DNA from: Microbispora bryophytorum
Lineage (GTDB): Bacteria; Actinomycetota; Actinomycetes; Streptosporangiales; Streptosporangiaceae
DNA length: 64,000 nt
Direction of reading: 5' to 3'
NCBI RefSeq assembly: GCF_006874465.1
Contig: NZ_VIRL01000003.1
Location: forward strand, 543,608 to 607,607
This document shows, piece after piece, positions 35,475-44,395 of the stretch (within the stretch, counting starts at the first letter, position 1; each line of letters starts with the position of its first letter). The position numbers and the translations under genes are program-made. Below the pieces are notes generated by a model. The model was not told the origin of the DNA, searched no databases, and saw nothing but the letters and a program-made list of their open reading frames with translations.

Positions 35475-37211
35475 TCACGAGGCCGCGGGCGCCGTGGCGC
35501 TCGCGTCCGCGGTCACCGTGAGGGGGCGTGGCGGACCCCCGGCCGTGGAAGGGGCCCCGGAGGGACGCAGCAGCCTGACGAGCGCGTCCCTGAGCGCGTC
35601 GCCCGGCCGGTCTTCCTCCGCAGGACGGCGCCAGGCGATGAAGCCGTCGGGACGCACCAGTACGGCGCCGCCGTCCCCCACGCCGTACGCGCCGGTCCAG
35701 CGGTCCTCCACGTCGAGCAGGCCGGCATCGCCCGCCGCCCCGCCGGCGGAGGGGGACGGCGGCGGCGTCACGCGGTAGGCCGTGATATCGACCCCGAGGT
35801 CGCCGGCCACCTCGGCGGCCGCCCGCTGCCAGGCGGCGCCGCGGGAACCGGTCAGCAGGACGAAGCCCGGGCCGAACAGGTCGATCGTGGACAGCGTCCG
35901 GCCGTGCCGTTCCACGACGACGTGAGGGGCGCGCGTTCCCGGGCGGCCGGAAGGCCGGCGGGGGTCTTCGACCGGGGCGGGGTCCGCCGGGCCGGGGTCC
36001 GGAATCAGCGCGCCGGAGTTGTAGCGGTAGCCGAGGACGACGCCGGCCTTCGACGGGCCGTCGCCGGGCTGCCGGGATCCGCCTTGGGCGGCACCGGCCA
36101 GGAACAGGCCCGCACGTGCGACGGACTCCCGGAGGAGCAGCTGGGCGACCGGCCTGCGCTCGGCCTCGTAGCTGTCCAGAAGGCCGGGGGAGGCGGTGCC
36201 GTCGAGCGCCGCGGCCAGCTTCCAGGCGAGGTTGTGCGCGTCCTCGATGCACGAGTTGCCCCCGAAGCCGCCGGTCGGCGGGAGGACCTTGGCCGCGTCC
36301 CCGACCAGGAACACTCTTCCCGAGCGATAGCGCTCGGCGAGCAGGGCCCGCATCGGCCAGACGTCCGTGCCGAGCACTTCGACGCTCAGGTCGTCCTGGC
36401 CCACCGCCCGGCGGATGAGGTCCACGCAGCGTTCCCGCGTGAAGTCCGCCGCGCCCTCGCCTCGTGCCGCGTCGCAGGGCACGCTCAGCGTCCAGCGTCC
36501 CAGGTTCCGCTCCAGCAGGATGTTCAGGCGGTCGCCGGTCGCGGAGTCCACCAGGTCGTCGACGAGGCAGAGCACGAAGCTCCGGCCCCGCAGCGCCGAG
36601 CTGAGATCCGCCCGGAAGAGGATGCCGGCCTGGTGCGACAGCACGCCCGGTCCGTCGCAGGTGATGCCGAGGCGCTCGCGCACCGGGCTCTGCGCGCCGT
36701 CGCACGCCACGAGGTATGAGGCGGTCACCGTGTGCTCGCCGTCCCCGGCCGTGTCGCGGAGAACGGCGCGGACCCCGGCCTCGTCCTGGGTGAAGCCGAC
36801 CAGTTCGACACCGAAGCGGATGTCGGCTCCGAGTTCTTCCGCGCGGGCGCGGAGGACGGGTTCGAGCTGGTCCTGATCGCACCAGACCTGCCCCGTCGGG
36901 GTGAGCCCGCCGTACTCCTCGGGCCCGCCCATGGACAGCCGCTCGATCTCCCGGCCCGCGAGCCTGTCGACCCGGATGATCACGCTTTCGCGTCCCTCGT
37001 CGAGGGCGCGCAGCCGCTCCTCGATGCCGAGGGACCGGAACAGCTCCATGGAGCGCGGCCCCACGTCGCTCATACGGGGGTGCCACGCGGGTCGGCCGCG
37101 ACGCTCCACCAATCGGCAGGCGACCCCCTGACGCGCGAGGAAGGCCGCCGTGGACAGGCCGCTGACAGCCCCGCCGACGATCAGGACGGGTACGTGTTCC
37201 GCCTCGCGCAT
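35475..37211 (-). CDS. FAD-dependent aromatic polyketide monooxygenase (class A hydroxylase)
   Basis: Flavin hydroxylase of 578 residues like TcmG/RdmE/PgaE enzymes of aromatic polyketide pathways. VLIVGGAVSGLSTAAFLARQ is the FAD-binding dinucleotide fold (GGAVSG in place of the common GGGPxG); VACDGAQSPVRERLGI is the DG motif binding FAD and NADPH; GRVFLVGDAAKVLPPTGGFG followed by GNSCIEDAHNLAWKL is the GD motif, with Lys instead of the frequent His after DAA. The C-terminal 160 residues have the thioredoxin-like fold seen in this class. ATG overlaps the preceding stop (TGATG). Would hydroxylate an aromatic ring or epoxidise the polyketide core. Confidence 0.94.
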   Translation of the reverse strand: MREAEHVPVLIVGGAVSGLSTAAFLARQGVACRLVERRGRPAWHPRMSDVGPRSMELFRSLGIEERLRALDEGRESVIIRVDRLAGREIERLSMGGPEEYGGLTPTGQVWCDQDQLEPVLRARAEELGADIRFGVELVGFTQDEAGVRAVLRDTAGDGEHTVTASYLVACDGAQSPVRERLGITCDGPGVLSHQAGILFRADLSSALRGRSFVLCLVDDLVDSATGDRLNILLERNLGRWTLSVPCDAARGEGAADFTRERCVDLIRRAVGQDDLSVEVLGTDVWPMRALLAERYRSGRVFLVGDAAKVLPPTGGFGGNSCIEDAHNLAWKLAAALDGTASPGLLDSYEAERRPVAQLLLRESVARAGLFLAGAAQGGSRQPGDGPSKAGVVLGYRYNSGALIPDPGPADPAPVEDPRRPSGRPGTRAPHVVVERHGRTLSTIDLFGPGFVLLTGSRGAAWQRAAAEVAGDLGVDITAYRVTPPPSPSAGGAAGDAGLLDVEDRWTGAYGVGDGGAVLVRPDGFIAWRRPAEEDRPGDALRDALVRLLRPSGAPSTAGGPPRPLTVTADASATAPAAS

Positions 37212-37651
37212 CACGCGCCCTCCACCAGGGACTCGATGTACTTGCGGAGGGCCTCCTGGTTGGCGGCCGTGTGCTCGGCCATCCGCTCGCGCCACCCCTC
37301 CTCCTGGTCCTTCAGCTCGTCGGAGAGCTCGAAGCACATGTCCCAGGTCATCTGGCTGCGGTTGCCCGGGAGCGCCTGGTAGATCCACGTCAGGTGGTTG
37401 TACGTGAACGGTGCGACGGGGTCGTGCCGCTCGGCGTAGGCCAGGTGGGGCGGATAGAGCATCCTCCACGACACCCAAGACGCTCCGTCCGCGTTGGTCA
37501 GCCGGAACCAGATCTTCCGCCCCTCGCGCCGCAGGATCTCGGACCGCAGATACTCCGGGATCATCTCGGGCCACTTGTCGATGCGGTTGGAGACCTCGAA
37601 GGTCACCTCGACGGGAGCGTTGACGATCACCGATCGTGTGATGACGGGCAT
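37211..37651 (-). CDS. SRPBCC polyketide aromatase/cyclase
   Basis: Single-domain START/Bet v1-like cyclase of 146 residues. MPVITRSVIVNAPVEVTFEV and NRIDKWPEMIPEYLRSEIL match the WhiE-ORFVI/TcmN-type aromatase/cyclase opening, and YNHLTWIYQALPGNRSQMTW and the C-terminal helix ANQEALRKYIESL complete the ligand pocket. It would bind the ACP-tethered chain and direct the first aldol ring closures and aromatisation. The start lies three bases after the stop of the PF04199 cyclase gene. Which ring it closes cannot be told from sequence; WhiE-like similarity suggests a long chain. Confidence 0.9.
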   Translation of the reverse strand: MPVITRSVIVNAPVEVTFEVSNRIDKWPEMIPEYLRSEILRREGRKIWFRLTNADGASWVSWRMLYPPHLAYAERHDPVAPFTYNHLTWIYQALPGNRSQMTWDMCFELSDELKDQEEGWRERMAEHTAANQEALRKYIESLVEGA

Positions 37652-37654
37652 GGA

Positions 37655-38455
37655 TCACTCCTCTCTGCCGGGCGCCTGTGTGGCGCCGCCTTCGGGAAGC
37701 AGCGCGACCGCTCGCGTCCACGCGGCGGTGGCGCCTTCGATGAGCACGGGAAACGCGATGACGAGGAATCCGGAAGCCGGCAGCGCCTCGAGGTTGCGCA
37801 GTCGTTCCAGCTGGTAGTAGGGGCGGCTGCGGCCGAGGACATGCGCCGGCCACAGCGCGGCGTCGTCCCCGCTCGCGAGATATCTGTCGATCATCGGGGC
37901 GAAGGGCCCGTCGAAGCTCTCTCCGTCCGTGCCGAGCACGGTGATGCCGGCGTCCAGGAACGCCTCGACCAGATCGCTCCCGATCGCCTTCCCGCCGCCG
38001 GTCCTGATGAGCGCGATGGCGCCCTCGCTCCCGCGGCCCGGCACGTCGACGTGCCGCAGGCCGACGACGTCGTCCGGAAGCCGGCTCACGTCGTACATCA
38101 GGCCGGGGGCGATGAAGGACCCGAGCGGGGCCTCGTTGATGAGCCCGGGCGATCCGTCGTCCGCCGGGCCGTAGTGTCCTGGCGCGTCGACGTGGGAACC
38201 CGCGTGCACCGACGCGCGCACCATTTCGTGACGCAGGAACGCGCCCTTGGGGAAGTTCTCGGGCCTGAGCCGCCCGACGGCATGGGGCGCGACCTTCGGG
38301 AGCACGTTCTCGCAGAAGAACCTCGCGCCCGGCACCGGCTCGAGCGCGTCGACCTCCGTCTTGAACGGGCCGTCGGCGTGATTGCCGACGTCGCTCGACA
38401 GATCGACGATTCTGCAGGCGTTCACGCCCTCGCTGAGCGCCTGGAAGGACGTCAT
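37655..38455 (-). CDS. PF04199 cyclase-family protein (later-ring cyclase)
   Basis: A 266-residue metal-dependent-fold protein of the Cyclase family (kynurenine formamidase relatives), which includes polyketide cyclases such as DpsY and OxyN. VHAGSHVDAPGHYGP is the HxGTHxDxPxH metal-binding motif with Ser for Thr; DLSSDVGNHADGPF near the start and GTDGESFDGPF later are further conserved stretches. ATG was chosen for GGAGG eight bases upstream. It sits between the methyltransferase and the SRPBCC cyclase in the operon, fitting a role in closing later rings. Confidence 0.88.
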   Translation of the reverse strand: MTSFQALSEGVNACRIVDLSSDVGNHADGPFKTEVDALEPVPGARFFCENVLPKVAPHAVGRLRPENFPKGAFLRHEMVRASVHAGSHVDAPGHYGPADDGSPGLINEAPLGSFIAPGLMYDVSRLPDDVVGLRHVDVPGRGSEGAIALIRTGGGKAIGSDLVEAFLDAGITVLGTDGESFDGPFAPMIDRYLASGDDAALWPAHVLGRSRPYYQLERLRNLEALPASGFLVIAFPVLIEGATAAWTRAVALLPEGGATQAPGREE

Positions 38456-38487
38456 GGCTGCCTCCAAGATTCGAATCGCGACGGCCG

Positions 38488-39243
38488 CTACGCGTCCGCC
38501 TTCCGTGCGTAAGTGGTGCTGATCATGTCGTTCGCGTGGCTGCGGATGAGGTCGAAGCCGAGCGGCTCCAGGAGCGCCGCGACCTCGTCGGGACCGAACA
38601 TGCGCCCGCCCGCGAACCGGCCGACGTACGCGCCGATCGTGCCGACGAGGCCGCCGCCGCGGCACGGGACCACGATCGCGATCCTGCCTCCGGGGCGCAG
38701 GACGCGGGTCATCTCGGTGAGTGCGGCCGAGGGGTCGGGAAGGATCATGATCATGGCGGTGGAGCAGACCGCGTCGAACACGGCGTCGCGGAACGGAAGG
38801 TCCTGCGCGTCGCCGCGGACCAGGCCCATGTTCGGCCGTGCCATGGCGGCCGCCTGCCGCAGCATCGGAGCCGACACGTCCAGGCCGACGGCGCGGCCCT
38901 CCGGGCCGGAGGCCTCCGCCAGCCCGGCGGCGATCACGCCAGGACCGCATCCGACGTCGAGGACGCTCGCACCCGGCGCCAGGCGCAGCCCGGACGCGAG
39001 CGCGCCCGGGCCGGGCGGGGCGCCGACGAGACGGACGAGCGGCTGGACCAGGCTGAGATAGATCCTGGGCCCGAGACCGCTGAGCCACAGCGACTGCGAG
39101 CGGTTGGGGGCGGCCACGTCATGGTCGGGCAGGACATCGAGGTAGCCCGCGGAACTGACGCGTGCGGGCACGTCCGGTTTCAGCAGCGGGCGCAGCCATT
39201 CCGGCTCGGTGCCCGGCGCCGCCGGTCGCGTGTTGTCGATCAC
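38488..39243 (-). CDS. SAM-dependent methyltransferase (class I)
   Basis: A 251-residue methyltransferase. SVLDVGCGPGVIAAGLAEAS is motif I binding S-adenosylmethionine, AVGLDVSAPMLRQA motif II with the acidic residue, VRGDAQDLPFRDAVFDAVCS the post-II region and VLRPGGRIAIVVPC motif IV/post. It belongs to the methyltransferase-11/UbiE-like group rather than the O-methyltransferase-2 group. GTG overlaps the biotin carboxylase stop by four bases (GTGA). A second methyltransferase at the operon start is of the other type, so two different methylations are likely. C- versus O-methylation is open. Confidence 0.9.
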   Translation of the reverse strand: MIDNTRPAAPGTEPEWLRPLLKPDVPARVSSAGYLDVLPDHDVAAPNRSQSLWLSGLGPRIYLSLVQPLVRLVGAPPGPGALASGLRLAPGASVLDVGCGPGVIAAGLAEASGPEGRAVGLDVSAPMLRQAAAMARPNMGLVRGDAQDLPFRDAVFDAVCSTAMIMILPDPSAALTEMTRVLRPGGRIAIVVPCRGGGLVGTIGAYVGRFAGGRMFGPDEVAALLEPLGFDLIRSHANDMISTTYARKADA

Positions 39244-40619
39244 GAGTCGCTCCCGTTCGTGTGCCCGGCGGCCGTCCGGCCGGCGAGGAGGTGCTGGACG
39301 AGGTTCGTGTCGTGCCGGGCCGCCCGGTAGGACGGGCTGCGGATGATCTCGCGGAGGAAGTTCACCGTGGTCGGCACGCCCGTGATCCGGAACTCGGCCA
39401 GGGCCCGGTCCATGCGGCTCAGTGCCTCGTCGCGCCGCCGGCCCCACACGATGAGCTTGGCCAGCAGGGAGTCGTAGGACGCGGGAATGCGGTACCCCGG
39501 GTAGCCGTGGGTGTCCACTCGCACGAACGGTCCGGCCGGAGGTGCGAAGACGTCGAGGGTCCCCGGGGCGGGCGTGAAGCCCCGCCTCACGTCCTCGGCG
39601 TTCACACGGCACTCGATCGCGTGACCGCGTGGCGCCAGATCCTCCTGCCGCCAGGACAGGCGCCGCCCGGCGGCGATGCGCAGCTGCTCCCGCACGAGAT
39701 CCACGCCGTAGACCATCTCGGTGACCGGATGCTCGACCTGGATGCGGCAGTTGACCTCAAGGAAGTAGAAGTGTCCCGCGTCGTCGACGAGGAACTCGAA
39801 GGTGCCCGCGCCGACGTAGCCGGCGGCGGCGGCGCCCCGGAGCGCGGCATCGGCCATCTCTTTCACAAGTCCGGCCGGCAGGGCCGGCGCCGGGCTCTCC
39901 TCGACGAGCTTCTGGTAGCGGCGCTGGGCGGAGCAGTCCCGTTCGCCAAGGTGGACGACGTCGCCGTGCCGGTCGGCCAGCACCTGGATCTCGACGTGTC
40001 TGCTGCCGGTGAGGTAGCGCTCGATGAAGACGCGGCCGTCTCCGAACAGGTCCTGCGCCGCGGATCGGGTCTCGTTGAACGCGACAGGCATCTCGGCGCT
40101 CTCGCTTACCAGTCGCATGCCGCGGCCGCCGCCGCCCGCCGCGGCCTTGATGACGACGGGATAGCCGATGTCGCCGGCCACCTTGAGGGCCTCCTCGGGG
40201 GAGGACACGGGGTCGGGACTCCCCGGCAGCATAGGCAGTCCCGCCTCCGCCATCAGGGCACGCGCGGCGATCTTGTCTCCGAGGCGGGCTATCACTCGGG
40301 CCGGCGGGCCGATGAAGACGATGCCGTTGTCTTCGCAGACCTCGGCGAAGTCGGGATCCTCCGAGAGGAAGCCGTACCCGGGATGCACCGCGTCCGCGCC
40401 GGTGCGCAGAGCGGCCTCGGCGAGCGCGGCGATGTTGAGGTAGCTGCGCCTGGCGGGAGCCGGGCCGATCTGGATCGCCTCGTCGCAGTAACGCACCGCC
40501 GCCGAGTCGCGGTCGTCCGTGGAGTGCGCGGCGACGGTCCGTATGCCCAGTTCCCGGCATGTACGCGCGACGCGGAGAGCGATCTCGCCACGGTTGGCGA
40601 TCAGCACCTTATCGATCAT
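39240..40619 (-). CDS. accC: Biotin carboxylase subunit of acetyl-CoA carboxylase
   Basis: ATP-grasp enzyme of 459 residues that carboxylates biotin on BCCP. MIDKVLIANRGEIALRVART is the canonical opening; VVIKAAAGGGGRGMRLV the ATP-binding Gly-rich loop; YRFLEVN-type FYFLEVNCRIQVEHPVTEMV the catalytic EVNxRxQVEH motif (here Cys replaces the usual residue after Asn); the C-terminal RSPSYRAARHDTNLVQHLL closes the fold. The ATG lies inside the end of the BCCP gene (11-base overlap). Placement in a polyketide operon indicates dedicated malonyl-CoA supply, as in jadomycin-type clusters. Confidence 0.95.
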   Translation of the reverse strand: MIDKVLIANRGEIALRVARTCRELGIRTVAAHSTDDRDSAAVRYCDEAIQIGPAPARRSYLNIAALAEAALRTGADAVHPGYGFLSEDPDFAEVCEDNGIVFIGPPARVIARLGDKIAARALMAEAGLPMLPGSPDPVSSPEEALKVAGDIGYPVVIKAAAGGGGRGMRLVSESAEMPVAFNETRSAAQDLFGDGRVFIERYLTGSRHVEIQVLADRHGDVVHLGERDCSAQRRYQKLVEESPAPALPAGLVKEMADAALRGAAAAGYVGAGTFEFLVDDAGHFYFLEVNCRIQVEHPVTEMVYGVDLVREQLRIAAGRRLSWRQEDLAPRGHAIECRVNAEDVRRGFTPAPGTLDVFAPPAGPFVRVDTHGYPGYRIPASYDSLLAKLIVWGRRRDEALSRMDRALAEFRITGVPTTVNFLREIIRSPSYRAARHDTNLVQHLLAGRTAAGHTNGSDS

Positions 40620-41193
40620 GGTCCGGCGCCTCGTCACCCACCGGCGCCAGCGCGAACAGCGGCTCGCCGTACTCGACGGCGGCGCCGTTCGTCTTGAGCA
40701 CCTCGGCGATCCTCCCCGGGCGGTCCGCCTCGACGGGGATCATCAGCTTCATGGCCTCGACGATGGCCACCTGCTGTCCCGCGGCGGCGACGTCTCCCTC
40801 GCGGACGTACGGCTCGGCTCCGGGCTCGGGAGCCCCGTAGAAGACGCCGACCGTCGGCGCGGTCAGGTGGTGGACCCGTGACGGCGCGGGAGACTCGGGG
40901 CCGGCGGCCCCGGCACCGGGTCGCGCGGGCTCGGCGGGGGAGCCCGCGGCGCCCCCGGCCGCGACCGGCGTCTCCCATTCGATGCCGATGTCCACGTCGG
41001 CGACCCGGATGCGGAGGCTCCGGGGCGATTCCGGCATCTCGGCGAGGAGCGCGAGGGCCTGGTGCCGTACCTGGTCCAGCAACGCGCCGGGGTCGTCGGG
41101 CGCGTGCCGAGGATCGCGGGCGCCCGCCGTCGCCTCGGGGCCGTCGGGATCGTGAGTGATGTGTGCGGTCAAGGTCGCTCCAGTCCGTGTCAC
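40609..41193 (-). CDS. accB: Biotin carboxyl carrier protein of acetyl-CoA carboxylase
   Basis: A 194-residue BCCP. The biotinylation site is VAIVEAMKLMIPVEADRPGR with the Lys of EAMKLM; the thumb region PEPGAEPYVREGD is typical of AccB. Residues 1-110 are a helical and then Ala/Pro-rich linker (ALLDQVRHQALALLAEMPES, AAGGAAGSPAEPARPGAGAA). The GTG start overlaps the AccDA stop by four bases (GTGA). It carries carboxyl groups between the neighbouring biotin carboxylase and the fused carboxyltransferase. Confidence 0.92.
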   Translation of the reverse strand: MTRTGATLTAHITHDPDGPEATAGARDPRHAPDDPGALLDQVRHQALALLAEMPESPRSLRIRVADVDIGIEWETPVAAGGAAGSPAEPARPGAGAAGPESPAPSRVHHLTAPTVGVFYGAPEPGAEPYVREGDVAAAGQQVAIVEAMKLMIPVEADRPGRIAEVLKTNGAAVEYGEPLFALAPVGDEAPDHDR

Positions 41194-42893
41194 GTGAAGG
41201 CCGCCTCGCCGATGTCCGCCGTCTCGCCGAACGACCGGAATCGCGCCCGGCGGATCTTTCTCAGTTCGTCGGGCTCGATCAAAGACAGGTTCCGCAGGGA
41301 GTCGGTCAGCGCCGCGCGCAGCCGCTCCGCCATGAGCGCTCTGTCGCGCTGGGCTCCGCCCTCGGGCTCCAAAATCACGCCGTCGGCGATTCCGAGCCGG
41401 AGCAGTTGCGGCGCGGTCAGATGGAGAGCCTCGGCGGCGACCGGCGCCATCGCCCGGTCCTGCCACAGGATCGAGGCGCATCCCTCCGGGCTGATCACCG
41501 AGTAGGTCGCGTTCGAGCACATCAGCACCTCGTCGGCCACGCCGATCGCGAGAGCGCCGCCGCTGCCCCCTTCCCCGATGACGCAGGAGACGATCGGCGT
41601 CGGAAGGCCTCCCATGCACCGGATGGCCTCTGCGATGGCCATGGCCTGGCCTGATTCCTCCGCCGCCAGGCCCGGATAGGCGCCCGGTGTGTCGATCAGG
41701 GTGATCAGCGGGAGCGACAGCTTGGCCGCCATCCGCATCAGGCGCACCGCCTTGCGGTATCCCTGCGGGGTGGCCATCCCGTGGTTCCTGGCCCGGAGTT
41801 CGCCGAAGGAGTGTCCCTTCTGATGGCCGAGGACCATCACCGGGCATCCGTTCAGTACGGCGATGCCGCCGACGATCGCGGGACAGTCACCCGACACGCG
41901 GTCGCCGCGCAGTTCCTCGAAGTCGTCGAACACGTGGGCGATGTGGTCCAGGGTGGTCGGCCGATCCAGGTCGCGCGCCGTCCGCACGGCCGTCCACGCG
42001 TCTACGGACGGCAGCCGCGCGGGGTCGCGGATCACGCTCTCCGCCGCCGCGCCGGCCCCGCCCGGCCCGGTCCCCGAAGGCGTGGGCCTCCCCGGGCCAC
42101 CGGCCGCCAGGAGCCGGGCGAGGGTGGCCCGCAGCGCGCGGCGTGGGCGGATGATGTCGATGAGCCCGCGTTCCAGCAGGAATTCGGCGGTCTGGAAGCG
42201 CGGCGGGAGTTTCTGCCGGATCGTCTGCTCGATCACCCGGGGGCCGGCGAAGCCGAGGCGTGCCCGGGGTTCGGCGACGAGCACGTCGCCGAGCGTCGCG
42301 AACGAGGCGGCGACGCCGCCGAAGGTCGGGTCCGTGATGACGGAGATCGTCAGAATGCCCGCCTCGTCCAGCTGGGCGAGGGCCTGGCTGGTCTTGGCCA
42401 TCTGCATCAGCGCGAGCGCGCCCTCCTGCATGCGCGCCCCTCCGGACGCGCACACGAGGACCAGCGGAACACGCCGCCGCAGGGCGAGGTCGGCGGCTCT
42501 GACGACCGCCTCTCCGATCGCCGAGCCGAGGCTGCCGCCCATAAAGCCGAAGTCCATGACGGCCGCGACGAGCGGGTTGCCCGCGATGGTGCCGGTCACG
42601 ACCACCACGCCCTCGCCCAGCCCGGTGGCCCGCCGCGCCCTGGACAGCCGGGCGGGGTAGGGGAGAGTGTCGACGAAACCGAGCACGTCCGCGCTGCGCT
42701 CCGGCACGTCGACCCATTCCAGGCCGGCGTGGTCGAGGAGTTGCTCGACGCGGGCCCGTGCGCCTACCCGGTGATGGTGTCCGCAGCCGTGGCACACGTC
42801 CAGTTCGCGGGCAAGACGTTTCCTGTAGAGGACCTCACCGCATCCAGGGCAGATCACCCATGCGGTATCCGAGGTCGCGTTCTGGATGGGCAT
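41190..42893 (-). CDS. Fused acetyl-CoA carboxylase carboxyltransferase (AccD-AccA)
   Basis: A 567-residue single-chain carboxyltransferase. Residues 1-275 are AccD-like: the zinc finger CPGCGEVLYRKR ... CHGCGHHHR and VMDFGFMGGSLGSAIGEAVV, CASGGARMQEGALALMQMAK. After a Gly/Pro linker, residues about 300-567 are AccA-like: DRPTTLDHIAHVFDDFEELR, VMVLGHQKGH, IDTPGAYPGLAAEESGQAMA and VIGEGGSGGALAIGVADEV. In most bacteria these are two proteins; here one frame joins them. It starts four bases after the ACP stop. Transfers the carboxyl group from BCCP to acetyl-CoA to make extender malonyl-CoA. Confidence 0.94.
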   Translation of the reverse strand: MPIQNATSDTAWVICPGCGEVLYRKRLARELDVCHGCGHHHRVGARARVEQLLDHAGLEWVDVPERSADVLGFVDTLPYPARLSRARRATGLGEGVVVVTGTIAGNPLVAAVMDFGFMGGSLGSAIGEAVVRAADLALRRRVPLVLVCASGGARMQEGALALMQMAKTSQALAQLDEAGILTISVITDPTFGGVAASFATLGDVLVAEPRARLGFAGPRVIEQTIRQKLPPRFQTAEFLLERGLIDIIRPRRALRATLARLLAAGGPGRPTPSGTGPGGAGAAAESVIRDPARLPSVDAWTAVRTARDLDRPTTLDHIAHVFDDFEELRGDRVSGDCPAIVGGIAVLNGCPVMVLGHQKGHSFGELRARNHGMATPQGYRKAVRLMRMAAKLSLPLITLIDTPGAYPGLAAEESGQAMAIAEAIRCMGGLPTPIVSCVIGEGGSGGALAIGVADEVLMCSNATYSVISPEGCASILWQDRAMAPVAAEALHLTAPQLLRLGIADGVILEPEGGAQRDRALMAERLRAALTDSLRNLSLIEPDELRKIRRARFRSFGETADIGEAAFT

Positions 42894-42897
42894 GACC

Positions 42898-43161
42898 CTA
42901 CCTACTGTTGATCATGGAGATGACGTCGCGTGGCGTGTCGCTCGCCTTGATGGCGTCGTCGTCGAGATCGACATGGAAAGTCCGCTCGAGGTTCGCGGTG
43001 ACCTCCAGCAAGGCGATCGAGTCGTAGCCGAGGCTCCCGAAATCGGTGTCGAGCGCCTTATCGTCGAGGACGATGTCGTCGGCCACCCCCGCGCACGTGC
43101 GGAGGATGCCCAGCAGGTCCTCGGCGGTCATGCGAGGGGTCGCCGTGCTTTCCTGGCTCAC
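42898..43161 (-). CDS. Acyl carrier protein of the type II PKS
   Basis: An 87-residue ACP. The phosphopantetheine Ser48 is in LGYDSIALLEV, the DSL-like motif with Ile; helices flank it (MTAEDLLGILRTCAG and LERTFHVDLDDD). It has the length and acidity of minimal-PKS ACPs. GTG start with AAGGAGAG nine bases upstream. It follows KS-alpha and CLF in the classic minimal-PKS order. It needs a phosphopantetheinyl transferase encoded elsewhere. Confidence 0.95.
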   Translation of the reverse strand: MSQESTATPRMTAEDLLGILRTCAGVADDIVLDDKALDTDFGSLGYDSIALLEVTANLERTFHVDLDDDAIKASDTPRDVISMINSR

Positions 43162-43171
43162 TGTCTCTCCT

Positions 43172-44395
43172 TCATTCGTCGTCAGGACGGCGCACGACCA
43201 TCGCCGAGTTGAAGCCGCCCTCTCCCCGCGCGACGATCAACGCCGTCCGCACGGGAGCCGTCCGGGGCCGCCGGGTGACGAGGTCGAGGCCGTACGCCGC
43301 CTCCGGTGTCACGTTGATCGTGGGCGGGATCACGCCGTCCCGCAGGCACAGCAGCGCCGTCGCGAGGTCCAGCGCCGCGCCGCCCGCGTACAGCCGCCCG
43401 GTCATGGTCTTCGGCACGGTGACGGGGACGCGGCCGGCGCCGAACATCGCGGTGATCGCGTCGGCCTCGATCCGGTCGAGCGCGGGAACCGCCGCTCCGT
43501 CGGCGAAGACCACGTCGATGTCACCCGGGGACAGCCCGGCGTCGCGCACGGCCAGTTCCATCGCGCGAGGCAGGGCCGGCGCGCCTCCCGAGCCGGGACG
43601 CGGGTCGAAGGCGGTCCCGTAACCGGCGATCTCGCCGTAGCCCGGCCCCGCGCCGCGGCGCGCCGCCGCCTCGGCGTCCTCGAGGACCAGGATCGCCCCG
43701 CCCTCACCGGGAACGTGGCCGGCCGCGCGGGCGTCGAACGGGAGATAGGCCCGGCCCGGGTCGTCGCAGCGGCTGAGGCGGCCGCCGGCCATCTGGGCCA
43801 CCCATCCCCATGGGCAGATCGAGCCGTCGACGCCCCCGGCGAGGACGAGGTCGGTACCTTTGCGTATCAGGCGGCGCGCCTGCGCCACCGTGTCCAGCCC
43901 ACCGGCCTGGTCGGTGACGACGACGCCACTCGGCCCGCGCATGCCGTGCCGGATGGAGATCTGGCCCGTGTTGACCGCGTAGAACCAGGCGAAGGACTGG
44001 TACGCGCTGACATGCCTGCTGCCGTGCCGCCAGAGGTTCTGCAGCTCTCGCTGGCCGAACTCGAATCCTCCCGCCGAACTCGCCGTGACCACGCCCATGC
44101 CGTACGAGTCCGCGTCGCCGGGTGACACGTTCGCGTCGGCCAGCGCCAGCTCGGCGGCGACGAGGGCCAGCCGCGTCATGTGGTCGGTCTGGGGGAGGAG
44201 CCGGCTCGGCAGATGGTCGGCGGCGGCGAACCCGGAAACCTCGCCGGCCAGCCGAGAAGGGTAGCGGCCGGCGTCGAACCGCGAGACCCGGTCGATGCCA
44301 CTGCGCCCGGCCAGCGTCGCCGACCAGTAGTCGCGCGTCCCCAGCCCGTTCGGGGCGGTGACCCCGAAGCCGGTCACGATCACCGAAGTGTTCAC
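43172..44395 (-). CDS. Chain-length factor (KS-beta) of the type II PKS
   Basis: A 407-residue ketosynthase homologue without the active Cys. Where KS-alpha has GCTSG, this reads [10 protein letters not shown] with Gln163, the diagnostic Gln of chain-length factors that supports malonyl-ACP decarboxylation. [18 protein letters not shown] replaces the KS His segment. The GTG overlaps the KS-alpha stop by four bases (GTGA), giving the translational coupling expected for a 1:1 KS/CLF heterodimer. The heterodimer cavity sets polyketide length; reading that length needs structural comparison. Confidence 0.96.
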   Translation of the reverse strand: MNTSVIVTGFGVTAPNGLGTRDYWSATLAGRSGIDRVSRFDAGRYPSRLAGEVSGFAAADHLPSRLLPQTDHMTRLALVAAELALADANVSPGDADSYGMGVVTASSAGGFEFGQRELQNLWRHGSRHVSAYQSFAWFYAVNTGQISIRHGMRGPSGVVVTDQAGGLDTVAQARRLIRKGTDLVLAGGVDGSICPWGWVAQMAGGRLSRCDDPGRAYLPFDARAAGHVPGEGGAILVLEDAEAAARRGAGPGYGEIAGYGTAFDPRPGSGGAPALPRAMELAVRDAGLSPGDIDVVFADGAAVPALDRIEADAITAMFGAGRVPVTVPKTMTGRLYAGGAALDLATALLCLRDGVIPPTINVTPEAAYGLDLVTRRPRTAPVRTALIVARGEGGFNSAMVVRRPDDE

